This document shows positions 10,544 to 24,788 of a stretch of 64,000 nucleotides of DNA, in pieces. The DNA comes from Mytilus trossulus. Lineage: Eukaryota; Mollusca; Bivalvia; Mytilida; Mytilidae. Every line of letters starts with the position of its first letter. Position 1 is the stretch's first letter. Location: NCBI RefSeq assembly GCF_036588685.1, contig NC_086386.1, forward strand, positions 50,329,878-50,393,877. The letters run 5' to 3'. The position numbers were made by a program, and so were the translations under genes. The notes under the pieces are model-generated. The model saw only the letters and a list, made by a program, of their open reading frames with translations. It did no database searches and had not been told where the DNA came from.

Positions 10544-11674
10544 TTAATAAATCAAATGTAAAGAGAAGTTCCCAATAAATACTAAAACTTGAAACTGTTG
10601 TTAAACTTTTTCTTTGATACGCTGAGACTGTTCAGGAGTAGCGTAAATTATGATCGCAAACCGGTTTTCCACTCTTTTGTTTCATATCATTGTATTTCAT
10701 CAATTTGAGTATACGATATAAAGAAGCAAATTAATTTCTCAGTCAGACAACTTGGTTTCTACACTTCATATAAGTAAGTTTTGTTTAAATCATTATCTCG
10801 TCATCCGTAAATTTCATGTTTTGCCTCTCCGTTTAAGTTACATAAAAAAAAATCCGCTTGCTACAAGTAAAAACTATAAATTAAGTTTGGAAGCTTATTC
10901 AATTTGCTTTACGATGAAAACAAGTTTTTGGTTGGCAAGTTATTTTTTTTTATTTGAAATAGTATGAAATTCAACTATACCTGTTAATTTGCATAAGAGG
11001 AAAATACGTGCATTTGATGAAAAGTGATGCCGTATTTTATTTGCCTGGCTATATTGAAAAAGCGGAAACTGCATGTGCAGCACGGACGGATTCAAGAAAT
11101 AATCTCGCGACCTTTGTCGCCCTCCTTTATCAATTTTAAACGCAAATGATTGCTTTGCCGTCGATTTTTTTCCCCCGCACCAAATTGAGTAAATTTGATT
11201 TTAAAATTTTGCGCGTACACTGTAAAAATGGTAACTGAATTCGAAACAGAAGCAAACAGTGTTGTATGAACGAAAGGCAGTTACGAAATTGAAGCGACGA
11301 AGGAGGGAAAAACAATAAAGTTCTTGTTGGTTTTTTTTCCTTTATTGCGGAGGAGTGAATTTTAAACAATTATTGATATTCCGTGTGAAAGCATCATGGC
11401 GATCTGAACGTACGTAGTACGTTTTTAATCCACAGAGTTATCCTACTTTATTTGGTCCCTTTCAACAAATCGTCCTGAAAAAGTGTCCCGGTCTTTAATA
11501 CACCAACGTGTTTCAATGAAATCAGTGGAAGGAGGCAAATGGCCCTCGATGCGAAGTCGATTTTTTTTATTGTATGTTTTAAATTGATGTATCGGCTGAC
11601 TATAATATGTTCGAATACCTCTTTATAAAGTTACTCCTGATTTACTCAAATGGACAAATGTCAGATATCCAAGC

Positions 11675-11838
11675 ATACTTACCTGGTACAGGGAGCACCG
11701 TGATCAAAAAGGCGGTCTCCCCAGGTCGAGGCCTTTCCATTGCACTCCGGTTAGGCTGAAGCCTGCGATTGCCCCAAATGTGGGCAACTCGGGTACGCAA
11801 TTTTTTAGTGTGGGGGACTGCGTTCGCGCTATCCCCTG
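11675..11838 (+). ncRNA. U1: U1 snRNA, copy 10
   Basis: No difference from copy 1 noticed. Confidence 0.97.
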
Positions 11839-12969
11839 TTAATAAATCAAATGTAAAGAGAAGTTCCCAATAAATACTAAAACTTGAAACTGTTGTTAAA
11901 CTTTTTCTTTGATACGCTGAGACTGTTCAGGAGTAGCGTAAATTATGATCGCAAACCGGTTTTCCACTCTTTTGTTTCATATCATTGTATTTCATCAATT
12001 TGAGTATACGATATAAAGAAGCAAATTAATTTCTCAGTCAGACAACTTGGTTTCTACACTTCATATAAGTAAGTTTTGTTTAAATCATTATCTCGTCATC
12101 CGTAAATTTCATGTTTTGCCTCTCCGTTTAAGTTACATAAAAAAAAATCCGCTTGCTACAAGTAAAAACTATAAATTAAGTTTGGAAGCTTATTCAATTT
12201 GCTTTACGATGAAAACAAGTTTTTGGTTGGCAAGTTATTTTTTTTTATTTGAAATAGTATGAAATTCAACTATACCTGTTAATTTGCATAAGAGGAAAAT
12301 ACGTGCATTTGATGAAAAGTGATGCCGTATTTTATTTGCCTGGCTATATTGAAAAAGCGGAAACTGCATGTGCAGCACGGACGGATTCAAGAAATAATCT
12401 CGCGACCTTTGTCGCCCTCCTTTATCAATTTTAAACGCAAATGATTGCTTTGCCGTCGATTTTTTTCCCCCGCACCAAATTGAGTAAATTTGATTTTAAA
12501 ATTTTGCGCGTACACTGTAAAAATGGTAACTGAATTCGAAACAGAAGCAAACAGTGTTGTATGAACGAAAGGCAGTTACGAAATTGAAGCGACGAAGGAG
12601 GGAAAAACAATAAAGTTCTTGTTGGTTTTTTTTCCTTTATTGCGGAGGAGTGAATTTTAAACAATTATTGATATTCCGTGTGAAAGCATCATGGCGATCT
12701 GAACGTACGTAGTACGTTTTTAATCCACAGAGTTATCCTACTTTATTTGGTCCCTTTCAACAAATCGTCCTGAAAAAGTGTCCCGGTCTTTAATACACCA
12801 ACGTGTTTCAATGAAATCAGTGGAAGGAGGCAAATGGCCCTCGATGCGAAGTCGATTTTTTTTATTGTATGTTTTAAATTGATGTATCGGCTGACTATAA
12901 TATGTTCGAATACCTCTTTATAAAGTTACTCCTGATTTACTCAAATGGACAAATGTCAGATATCCAAGC

Positions 12970-13133
12970 ATACTTACCTGGTACAGGGAGCACCGTGATC
13001 AAAAAGGCGGTCTCCCCAGGTCGAGGCCTTTCCATTGCACTCCGGTTAGGCTGAAGCCTGCGATTGCCCCAAATGTGGGCAACTCGGGTACGCAATTTTT
13101 TAGTGTGGGGGACTGCGTTCGCGCTATCCCCTG
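12970..13133 (+). ncRNA. U1: U1 snRNA, copy 11
   Basis: No difference from copy 1 noticed. Confidence 0.97.
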
Positions 13134-14264
13134 TTAATAAATCAAATGTAAAGAGAAGTTCCCAATAAATACTAAAACTTGAAACTGTTGTTAAACTTTT
13201 TCTTTGATACGCTGAGACTGTTCAGGAGTAGCGTAAATTATGATCGCAAACCGGTTTTCCACTCTTTTGTTTCATATCATTGTATTTCATCAATTTGAGT
13301 ATACGATATAAAGAAGCAAATTAATTTCTCAGTCAGACAACTTGGTTTCTACACTTCATATAAGTAAGTTTTGTTTAAATCATTATCTCGTCATCCGTAA
13401 ATTTCATGTTTTGCCTCTCCGTTTAAGTTACATAAAAAAAAATCCGCTTGCTACAAGTAAAAACTATAAATTAAGTTTGGAAGCTTATTCAATTTGCTTT
13501 ACGATGAAAACAAGTTTTTGGTTGGCAAGTTATTTTTTTTTATTTGAAATAGTATGAAATTCAACTATACCTGTTAATTTGCATAAGAGGAAAATACGTG
13601 CATTTGATGAAAAGTGATGCCGTATTTTATTTGCCTGGCTATATTGAAAAAGCGGAAACTGCATGTGCAGCACGGACGGATTCAAGAAATAATCTCGCGA
13701 CCTTTGTCGCCCTCCTTTATCAATTTTAAACGCAAATGATTGCTTTGCCGTCGATTTTTTTCCCCCGCACCAAATTGAGTAAATTTGATTTTAAAATTTT
13801 GCGCGTACACTGTAAAAATGGTAACTGAATTCGAAACAGAAGCAAACAGTGTTGTATGAACGAAAGGCAGTTACGAAATTGAAGCGACGAAGGAGGGAAA
13901 AACAATAAAGTTCTTGTTGGTTTTTTTTCCTTTATTGCGGAGGAGTGAATTTTAAACAATTATTGATATTCCGTGTGAAAGCATCATGGCGATCTGAACG
14001 TACGTAGTACGTTTTTAATCCACAGAGTTATCCTACTTTATTTGGTCCCTTTCAACAAATCGTCCTGAAAAAGTGTCCCGGTCTTTAATACACCAACGTG
14101 TTTCAATGAAATCAGTGGAAGGAGGCAAATGGCCCTCGATGCGAAGTCGATTTTTTTTATTGTATGTTTTAAATTGATGTATCGGCTGACTATAATATGT
14201 TCGAATACCTCTTTATAAAGTTACTCCTGATTTACTCAAATGGACAAATGTCAGATATCCAAGC

Positions 14265-14428
14265 ATACTTACCTGGTACAGGGAGCACCGTGATCAATAA
14301 GGCGGTCTCCCCAGGTCGAGGCCTTTCCATTGCACTCCGGTTAGGCTGAAGCCTGCGATTGCCCCAAATGTGGGCAACTCGGGTACGCAATTTTTTAGTG
14401 TGGGGGACTGCGTTCGCGCTATCCCCTG
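14265..14428 (+). ncRNA. U1: U1 snRNA, copy 12, with a stem-loop I loop variant
   Basis: Carries T instead of A at 14298, nt 34 of the RNA, inside the U1-70K-binding loop (GATCAATAAGG against GATCAAAAAGG elsewhere). The other U1 hallmarks are intact. It is either a true minor variant or a base-call error. If real, it changes the same position that already departs from the usual G in all copies. Confidence 0.96.
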
Positions 14429-15559
14429 TTAATAAATCAAATGTAAAGAGAAGTTCCCAATAAATACTAAAACTTGAAACTGTTGTTAAACTTTTTCTTT
14501 GATACGCTGAGACTGTTCAGGAGTAGCGTAAATTATGATCGCAAACCGGTTTTCCACTCTTTTGTTTCATATCATTGTATTTCATCAATTTGAGTATACG
14601 ATATAAAGAAGCAAATTAATTTCTCAGTCAGACAACTTGGTTTCTACACTTCATATAAGTAAGTTTTGTTTAAATCATTATCTCGTCATCCGTAAATTTC
14701 ATGTTTTGCCTCTCCGTTTAAGTTACATAAAAAAAAATCCGCTTGCTACAAGTAAAAACTATAAATTAAGTTTGGAAGCTTATTCAATTTGCTTTACGAT
14801 GAAAACAAGTTTTTGGTTGGCAAGTTATTTTTTTTTATTTGAAATAGTATGAAATTCAACTATACCTGTTAATTTGCATAAGAGGAAAATACGTGCATTT
14901 GATGAAAAGTGATGCCGTATTTTATTTGCCTGGCTATATTGAAAAAGCGGAAACTGCATGTGCAGCACGGACGGATTCAAGAAATAATCTCGCGACCTTT
15001 GTCGCCCTCCTTTATCAATTTTAAACGCAAATGATTGCTTTGCCGTCGATTTTTTTCCCCCGCACCAAATTGAGTAAATTTGATTTTAAAATTTTGCGCG
15101 TACACTGTAAAAATGGTAACTGAATTCGAAACAGAAGCAAACAGTGTTGTATGAACGAAAGGCAGTTACGAAATTGAAGCGACGAAGGAGGGAAAAACAA
15201 TAAAGTTCTTGTTGGTTTTTTTTCCTTTATTGCGGAGGAGTGAATTTTAAACAATTATTGATATTCCGTGTGAAAGCATCATGGCGATCTGAACGTACGT
15301 AGTACGTTTTTAATCCACAGAGTTATCCTACTTTATTTGGTCCCTTTCAACAAATCGTCCTGAAAAAGTGTCCCGGTCTTTAATACACCAACGTGTTTCA
15401 ATGAAATCAGTGGAAGGAGGCAAATGGCCCTCGATGCGAAGTCGATTTTTTTTATTGTATGTTTTAAATTGATGTATCGGCTGACTATAATATGTTCGAA
15501 TACCTCTTTATAAAGTTACTCCTGATTTACTCAAATGGACAAATGTCAGATATCCAAGC

Positions 15560-15723
15560 ATACTTACCTGGTACAGGGAGCACCGTGATCAAAAAGGCGG
15601 TCTCCCCAGGTCGAGGCCTTTCCATTGCACTCCGGTTAGGCTGAAGCCTGCGATTGCCCCAAATGTGGGCAACTCGGGTACGCAATTTTTTAGTGTGGGG
15701 GACTGCGTTCGCGCTATCCCCTG
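15560..15723 (+). ncRNA. U1: U1 snRNA, copy 13
   Basis: The loop base is back to A at nt 34. No difference from copy 1 noticed. Confidence 0.97.
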
Positions 15724-16854
15724 TTAATAAATCAAATGTAAAGAGAAGTTCCCAATAAATACTAAAACTTGAAACTGTTGTTAAACTTTTTCTTTGATAC
15801 GCTGAGACTGTTCAGGAGTAGCGTAAATTATGATCGCAAACCGGTTTTCCACTCTTTTGTTTCATATCATTGTATTTCATCAATTTGAGTATACGATATA
15901 AAGAAGCAAATTAATTTCTCAGTCAGACAACTTGGTTTCTACACTTCATATAAGTAAGTTTTGTTTAAATCATTATCTCGTCATCCGTAAATTTCATGTT
16001 TTGCCTCTCCGTTTAAGTTACATAAAAAAAAATCCGCTTGCTACAAGTAAAAACTATAAATTAAGTTTGGAAGCTTATTCAATTTGCTTTACGATGAAAA
16101 CAAGTTTTTGGTTGGCAAGTTATTTTTTTTTATTTGAAATAGTATGAAATTCAACTATACCTGTTAATTTGCATAAGAGGAAAATACGTGCATTTGATGA
16201 AAAGTGATGCCGTATTTTATTTGCCTGGCTATATTGAAAAAGCGGAAACTGCATGTGCAGCACGGACGGATTCAAGAAATAATCTCGCGACCTTTGTCGC
16301 CCTCCTTTATCAATTTTAAACGCAAATGATTGCTTTGCCGTCGATTTTTTTCCCCCGCACCAAATTGAGTAAATTTGATTTTAAAATTTTGCGCGTACAC
16401 TGTAAAAATGGTAACTGAATTCGAAACAGAAGCAAACAGTGTTGTATGAACGAAAGGCAGTTACGAAATTGAAGCGACGAAGGAGGGAAAAACAATAAAG
16501 TTCTTGTTGGTTTTTTTTCCTTTATTGCGGAGGAGTGAATTTTAAACAATTATTGATATTCCGTGTGAAAGCATCATGGCGATCTGAACGTACGTAGTAC
16601 GTTTTTAATCCACAGAGTTATCCTACTTTATTTGGTCCCTTTCAACAAATCGTCCTGAAAAAGTGTCCCGGTCTTTAATACACCAACGTGTTTCAATGAA
16701 ATCAGTGGAAGGAGGCAAATGGCCCTCGATGCGAAGTCGATTTTTTTTATTGTATGTTTTAAATTGATGTATCGGCTGACTATAATATGTTCGAATACCT
16801 CTTTATAAAGTTACTCCTGATTTACTCAAATGGACAAATGTCAGATATCCAAGC

Positions 16855-17018
16855 ATACTTACCTGGTACAGGGAGCACCGTGATCAAAAAGGCGGTCTCC
16901 CCAGGTCGAGGCCTTTCCATTGCACTCCGGTTAGGCTGAAGCCTGCGATTGCCCCAAATGTGGGCAACTCGGGTACGCAATTTTTTAGTGTGGGGGACTG
17001 CGTTCGCGCTATCCCCTG
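16855..17018 (+). ncRNA. U1: U1 snRNA, copy 14
   Basis: No difference from copy 1 noticed. Confidence 0.97.
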
Positions 17019-18149
17019 TTAATAAATCAAATGTAAAGAGAAGTTCCCAATAAATACTAAAACTTGAAACTGTTGTTAAACTTTTTCTTTGATACGCTGA
17101 GACTGTTCAGGAGTAGCGTAAATTATGATCGCAAACCGGTTTTCCACTCTTTTGTTTCATATCATTGTATTTCATCAATTTGAGTATACGATATAAAGAA
17201 GCAAATTAATTTCTCAGTCAGACAACTTGGTTTCTACACTTCATATAAGTAAGTTTTGTTTAAATCATTATCTCGTCATCCGTAAATTTCATGTTTTGCC
17301 TCTCCGTTTAAGTTACATAAAAAAAAATCCGCTTGCTACAAGTAAAAACTATAAATTAAGTTTGGAAGCTTATTCAATTTGCTTTACGATGAAAACAAGT
17401 TTTTGGTTGGCAAGTTATTTTTTTTTATTTGAAATAGTATGAAATTCAACTATACCTGTTAATTTGCATAAGAGGAAAATACGTGCATTTGATGAAAAGT
17501 GATGCCGTATTTTATTTGCCTGGCTATATTGAAAAAGCGGAAACTGCATGTGCAGCACGGACGGATTCAAGAAATAATCTCGCGACCTTTGTCGCCCTCC
17601 TTTATCAATTTTAAACGCAAATGATTGCTTTGCCGTCGATTTTTTTCCCCCGCACCAAATTGAGTAAATTTGATTTTAAAATTTTGCGCGTACACTGTAA
17701 AAATGGTAACTGAATTCGAAACAGAAGCAAACAGTGTTGTATGAACGAAAGGCAGTTACGAAATTGAAGCGACGAAGGAGGGAAAAACAATAAAGTTCTT
17801 GTTGGTTTTTTTTCCTTTATTGCGGAGGAGTGAATTTTAAACAATTATTGATATTCCGTGTGAAAGCATCATGGCGATCTGAACGTACGTAGTACGTTTT
17901 TAATCCACAGAGTTATCCTACTTTATTTGGTCCCTTTCAACAAATCGTCCTGAAAAAGTGTCCCGGTCTTTAATACACCAACGTGTTTCAATGAAATCAG
18001 TGGAAGGAGGCAAATGGCCCTCGATGCGAAGTCGATTTTTTTTATTGTATGTTTTAAATTGATGTATCGGCTGACTATAATATGTTCGAATACCTCTTTA
18101 TAAAGTTACTCCTGATTTACTCAAATGGACAAATGTCAGATATCCAAGC

Positions 18150-18313
18150 ATACTTACCTGGTACAGGGAGCACCGTGATCAAAAAGGCGGTCTCCCCAGG
18201 TCGAGGCCTTTCCATTGCACTCCGGTTAGGCTGAAGCCTGCGATTGCCCCAAATGTGGGCAACTCGGGTACGCAATTTTTTAGTGTGGGGGACTGCGTTC
18301 GCGCTATCCCCTG
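18150..18313 (+). ncRNA. U1: U1 snRNA, copy 15
   Basis: No difference from copy 1 noticed. Confidence 0.97.
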
Positions 18314-19444
18314 TTAATAAATCAAATGTAAAGAGAAGTTCCCAATAAATACTAAAACTTGAAACTGTTGTTAAACTTTTTCTTTGATACGCTGAGACTG
18401 TTCAGGAGTAGCGTAAATTATGATCGCAAACCGGTTTTCCACTCTTTTGTTTCATATCATTGTATTTCATCAATTTGAGTATACGATATAAAGAAGCAAA
18501 TTAATTTCTCAGTCAGACAACTTGGTTTCTACACTTCATATAAGTAAGTTTTGTTTAAATCATTATCTCGTCATCCGTAAATTTCATGTTTTGCCTCTCC
18601 GTTTAAGTTACATAAAAAAAAATCCGCTTGCTACAAGTAAAAACTATAAATTAAGTTTGGAAGCTTATTCAATTTGCTTTACGATGAAAACAAGTTTTTG
18701 GTTGGCAAGTTATTTTTTTTTATTTGAAATAGTATGAAATTCAACTATACCTGTTAATTTGCATAAGAGGAAAATACGTGCATTTGATGAAAAGTGATGC
18801 CGTATTTTATTTGCCTGGCTATATTGAAAAAGCGGAAACTGCATGTGCAGCACGGACGGATTCAAGAAATAATCTCGCGACCTTTGTCGCCCTCCTTTAT
18901 CAATTTTAAACGCAAATGATTGCTTTGCCGTCGATTTTTTTCCCCCGCACCAAATTGAGTAAATTTGATTTTAAAATTTTGCGCGTACACTGTAAAAATG
19001 GTAACTGAATTCGAAACAGAAGCAAACAGTGTTGTATGAACGAAAGGCAGTTACGAAATTGAAGCGACGAAGGAGGGAAAAACAATAAAGTTCTTGTTGG
19101 TTTTTTTTCCTTTATTGCGGAGGAGTGAATTTTAAACAATTATTGATATTCCGTGTGAAAGCATCATGGCGATCTGAACGTACGTAGTACGTTTTTAATC
19201 CACAGAGTTATCCTACTTTATTTGGTCCCTTTCAACAAATCGTCCTGAAAAAGTGTCCCGGTCTTTAATACACCAACGTGTTTCAATGAAATCAGTGGAA
19301 GGAGGCAAATGGCCCTCGATGCGAAGTCGATTTTTTTTATTGTATGTTTTAAATTGATGTATCGGCTGACTATAATATGTTCGAATACCTCTTTATAAAG
19401 TTACTCCTGATTTACTCAAATGGACAAATGTCAGATATCCAAGC

Positions 19445-19608
19445 ATACTTACCTGGTACAGGGAGCACCGTGATCAAAAAGGCGGTCTCCCCAGGTCGAG
19501 GCCTTTCCATTGCACTCCGGTTAGGCTGAAGCCTGCGATTGCCCCAAATGTGGGCAACTCGGGTACGCAATTTTTTAGTGTGGGGGACTGCGTTCGCGCT
19601 ATCCCCTG
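19445..19608 (+). ncRNA. U1: U1 snRNA, copy 16
   Basis: No difference from copy 1 noticed. Confidence 0.97.
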
Positions 19609-20739
19609 TTAATAAATCAAATGTAAAGAGAAGTTCCCAATAAATACTAAAACTTGAAACTGTTGTTAAACTTTTTCTTTGATACGCTGAGACTGTTCAG
19701 GAGTAGCGTAAATTATGATCGCAAACCGGTTTTCCACTCTTTTGTTTCATATCATTGTATTTCATCAATTTGAGTATACGATATAAAGAAGCAAATTAAT
19801 TTCTCAGTCAGACAACTTGGTTTCTACACTTCATATAAGTAAGTTTTGTTTAAATCATTATCTCGTCATCCGTAAATTTCATGTTTTGCCTCTCCGTTTA
19901 AGTTACATAAAAAAAAATCCGCTTGCTACAAGTAAAAACTATAAATTAAGTTTGGAAGCTTATTCAATTTGCTTTACGATGAAAACAAGTTTTTGGTTGG
20001 CAAGTTATTTTTTTTTATTTGAAATAGTATGAAATTCAACTATACCTGTTAATTTGCATAAGAGGAAAATACGTGCATTTGATGAAAAGTGATGCCGTAT
20101 TTTATTTGCCTGGCTATATTGAAAAAGCGGAAACTGCATGTGCAGCACGGACGGATTCAAGAAATAATCTCGCGACCTTTGTCGCCCTCCTTTATCAATT
20201 TTAAACGCAAATGATTGCTTTGCCGTCGATTTTTTTCCCCCGCACCAAATTGAGTAAATTTGATTTTAAAATTTTGCGCGTACACTGTAAAAATGGTAAC
20301 TGAATTCGAAACAGAAGCAAACAGTGTTGTATGAACGAAAGGCAGTTACGAAATTGAAGCGACGAAGGAGGGAAAAACAATAAAGTTCTTGTTGGTTTTT
20401 TTTCCTTTATTGCGGAGGAGTGAATTTTAAACAATTATTGATATTCCGTGTGAAAGCATCATGGCGATCTGAACGTACGTAGTACGTTTTTAATCCACAG
20501 AGTTATCCTACTTTATTTGGTCCCTTTCAACAAATCGTCCTGAAAAAGTGTCCCGGTCTTTAATACACCAACGTGTTTCAATGAAATCAGTGGAAGGAGG
20601 CAAATGGCCCTCGATGCGAAGTCGATTTTTTTTATTGTATGTTTTAAATTGATGTATCGGCTGACTATAATATGTTCGAATACCTCTTTATAAAGTTACT
20701 CCTGATTTACTCAAATGGACAAATGTCAGATATCCAAGC

Positions 20740-20903
20740 ATACTTACCTGGTACAGGGAGCACCGTGATCAAAAAGGCGGTCTCCCCAGGTCGAGGCCTT
20801 TCCATTGCACTCCGGTTAGGCTGAAGCCTGCGATTGCCCCAAATGTGGGCAACTCGGGTACGCAATTTTTTAGTGTGGGGGACTGCGTTCGCGCTATCCC
20901 CTG
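20740..20903 (+). ncRNA. U1: U1 snRNA, copy 17
   Basis: No difference from copy 1 noticed. Confidence 0.97.
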
Positions 20904-22034
20904 TTAATAAATCAAATGTAAAGAGAAGTTCCCAATAAATACTAAAACTTGAAACTGTTGTTAAACTTTTTCTTTGATACGCTGAGACTGTTCAGGAGTA
21001 GCGTAAATTATGATCGCAAACCGGTTTTCCACTCTTTTGTTTCATATCATTGTATTTCATCAATTTGAGTATACGATATAAAGAAGCAAATTAATTTCTC
21101 AGTCAGACAACTTGGTTTCTACACTTCATATAAGTAAGTTTTGTTTAAATCATTATCTCGTCATCCGTAAATTTCATGTTTTGCCTCTCCGTTTAAGTTA
21201 CATAAAAAAAAATCCGCTTGCTACAAGTAAAAACTATAAATTAAGTTTGGAAGCTTATTCAATTTGCTTTACGATGAAAACAAGTTTTTGGTTGGCAAGT
21301 TATTTTTTTTTATTTGAAATAGTATGAAATTCAACTATACCTGTTAATTTGCATAAGAGGAAAATACGTGCATTTGATGAAAAGTGATGCCGTATTTTAT
21401 TTGCCTGGCTATATTGAAAAAGCGGAAACTGCATGTGCAGCACGGACGGATTCAAGAAATAATCTCGCGACCTTTGTCGCCCTCCTTTATCAATTTTAAA
21501 CGCAAATGATTGCTTTGCCGTCGATTTTTTTCCCCCGCACCAAATTGAGTAAATTTGATTTTAAAATTTTGCGCGTACACTGTAAAAATGGTAACTGAAT
21601 TCGAAACAGAAGCAAACAGTGTTGTATGAACGAAAGGCAGTTACGAAATTGAAGCGACGAAGGAGGGAAAAACAATAAAGTTCTTGTTGGTTTTTTTTCC
21701 TTTATTGCGGAGGAGTGAATTTTAAACAATTATTGATATTCCGTGTGAAAGCATCATGGCGATCTGAACGTACGTAGTACGTTTTTAATCCACAGAGTTA
21801 TCCTACTTTATTTGGTCCCTTTCAACAAATCGTCCTGAAAAAGTGTCCCGGTCTTTAATACACCAACGTGTTTCAATGAAATCAGTGGAAGGAGGCAAAT
21901 GGCCCTCGATGCGAAGTCGATTTTTTTTATTGTATGTTTTAAATTGATGTATCGGCTGACTATAATATGTTCGAATACCTCTTTATAAAGTTACTCCTGA
22001 TTTACTCAAATGGACAAATGTCAGATATCCAAGC

Positions 22035-22198
22035 ATACTTACCTGGTACAGGGAGCACCGTGATCAAAAAGGCGGTCTCCCCAGGTCGAGGCCTTTCCAT
22101 TGCACTCCGGTTAGGCTGAAGCCTGCGATTGCCCCAAATGTGGGCAACTCGGGTACGCAATTTTTTAGTGTGGGGGACTGCGTTCGCGCTATCCCCTG
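22035..22198 (+). ncRNA. U1: U1 snRNA, copy 18
   Basis: No difference from copy 1 noticed. Confidence 0.97.
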
Positions 22199-23329
22199 TT
22201 AATAAATCAAATGTAAAGAGAAGTTCCCAATAAATACTAAAACTTGAAACTGTTGTTAAACTTTTTCTTTGATACGCTGAGACTGTTCAGGAGTAGCGTA
22301 AATTATGATCGCAAACCGGTTTTCCACTCTTTTGTTTCATATCATTGTATTTCATCAATTTGAGTATACGATATAAAGAAGCAAATTAATTTCTCAGTCA
22401 GACAACTTGGTTTCTACACTTCATATAAGTAAGTTTTGTTTAAATCATTATCTCGTCATCCGTAAATTTCATGTTTTGCCTCTCCGTTTAAGTTACATAA
22501 AAAAAAATCCGCTTGCTACAAGTAAAAACTATAAATTAAGTTTGGAAGCTTATTCAATTTGCTTTACGATGAAAACAAGTTTTTGGTTGGCAAGTTATTT
22601 TTTTTTATTTGAAATAGTATGAAATTCAACTATACCTGTTAATTTGCATAAGAGGAAAATACGTGCATTTGATGAAAAGTGATGCCGTATTTTATTTGCC
22701 TGGCTATATTGAAAAAGCGGAAACTGCATGTGCAGCACGGACGGATTCAAGAAATAATCTCGCGACCTTTGTCGCCCTCCTTTATCAATTTTAAACGCAA
22801 ATGATTGCTTTGCCGTCGATTTTTTTCCCCCGCACCAAATTGAGTAAATTTGATTTTAAAATTTTGCGCGTACACTGTAAAAATGGTAACTGAATTCGAA
22901 ACAGAAGCAAACAGTGTTGTATGAACGAAAGGCAGTTACGAAATTGAAGCGACGAAGGAGGGAAAAACAATAAAGTTCTTGTTGGTTTTTTTTCCTTTAT
23001 TGCGGAGGAGTGAATTTTAAACAATTATTGATATTCCGTGTGAAAGCATCATGGCGATCTGAACGTACGTAGTACGTTTTTAATCCACAGAGTTATCCTA
23101 CTTTATTTGGTCCCTTTCAACAAATCGTCCTGAAAAAGTGTCCCGGTCTTTAATACACCAACGTGTTTCAATGAAATCAGTGGAAGGAGGCAAATGGCCC
23201 TCGATGCGAAGTCGATTTTTTTTATTGTATGTTTTAAATTGATGTATCGGCTGACTATAATATGTTCGAATACCTCTTTATAAAGTTACTCCTGATTTAC
23301 TCAAATGGACAAATGTCAGATATCCAAGC

Positions 23330-23493
23330 ATACTTACCTGGTACAGGGAGCACCGTGATCAAAAAGGCGGTCTCCCCAGGTCGAGGCCTTTCCATTGCAC
23401 TCCGGTTAGGCTGAAGCCTGCGATTGCCCCAAATGTGGGCAACTCGGGTACGCAATTTTTTAGTGTGGGGGACTGCGTTCGCGCTATCCCCTG
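23330..23493 (+). ncRNA. U1: U1 snRNA, copy 19
   Basis: No difference from copy 1 noticed. Confidence 0.97.
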
Positions 23494-24624
23494 TTAATAA
23501 ATCAAATGTAAAGAGAAGTTCCCAATAAATACTAAAACTTGAAACTGTTGTTAAACTTTTTCTTTGATACGCTGAGACTGTTCAGGAGTAGCGTAAATTA
23601 TGATCGCAAACCGGTTTTCCACTCTTTTGTTTCATATCATTGTATTTCATCAATTTGAGTATACGATATAAAGAAGCAAATTAATTTCTCAGTCAGACAA
23701 CTTGGTTTCTACACTTCATATAAGTAAGTTTTGTTTAAATCATTATCTCGTCATCCGTAAATTTCATGTTTTGCCTCTCCGTTTAAGTTACATAAAAAAA
23801 AATCCGCTTGCTACAAGTAAAAACTATAAATTAAGTTTGGAAGCTTATTCAATTTGCTTTACGATGAAAACAAGTTTTTGGTTGGCAAGTTATTTTTTTT
23901 TATTTGAAATAGTATGAAATTCAACTATACCTGTTAATTTGCATAAGAGGAAAATACGTGCATTTGATGAAAAGTGATGCCGTATTTTATTTGCCTGGCT
24001 ATATTGAAAAAGCGGAAACTGCATGTGCAGCACGGACGGATTCAAGAAATAATCTCGCGACCTTTGTCGCCCTCCTTTATCAATTTTAAACGCAAATGAT
24101 TGCTTTGCCGTCGATTTTTTTCCCCCGCACCAAATTGAGTAAATTTGATTTTAAAATTTTGCGCGTACACTGTAAAAATGGTAACTGAATTCGAAACAGA
24201 AGCAAACAGTGTTGTATGAACGAAAGGCAGTTACGAAATTGAAGCGACGAAGGAGGGAAAAACAATAAAGTTCTTGTTGGTTTTTTTTCCTTTATTGCGG
24301 AGGAGTGAATTTTAAACAATTATTGATATTCCGTGTGAAAGCATCATGGCGATCTGAACGTACGTAGTACGTTTTTAATCCACAGAGTTATCCTACTTTA
24401 TTTGGTCCCTTTCAACAAATCGTCCTGAAAAAGTGTCCCGGTCTTTAATACACCAACGTGTTTCAATGAAATCAGTGGAAGGAGGCAAATGGCCCTCGAT
24501 GCGAAGTCGATTTTTTTTATTGTATGTTTTAAATTGATGTATCGGCTGACTATAATATGTTCGAATACCTCTTTATAAAGTTACTCCTGATTTACTCAAA
24601 TGGACAAATGTCAGATATCCAAGC

Positions 24625-24788
24625 ATACTTACCTGGTACAGGGAGCACCGTGATCAAAAAGGCGGTCTCCCCAGGTCGAGGCCTTTCCATTGCACTCCGG
24701 TTAGGCTGAAGCCTGCGATTGCCTCAAATGTGGGCAACTCGGGTACGCAATTTTTTAGTGTGGGGGACTGCGTTCGCGCTATCCCCTG
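24625..24788 (+). ncRNA. U1: U1 snRNA, copy 20, with a stem-loop III variant
   Basis: Carries T instead of C at 24724, nt 100 of the RNA. In my hand-folded stem-loop III, C100 pairs with G108, so the change would give a U-G wobble and keep the fold. Likely functionally mild. Confidence 0.96.
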
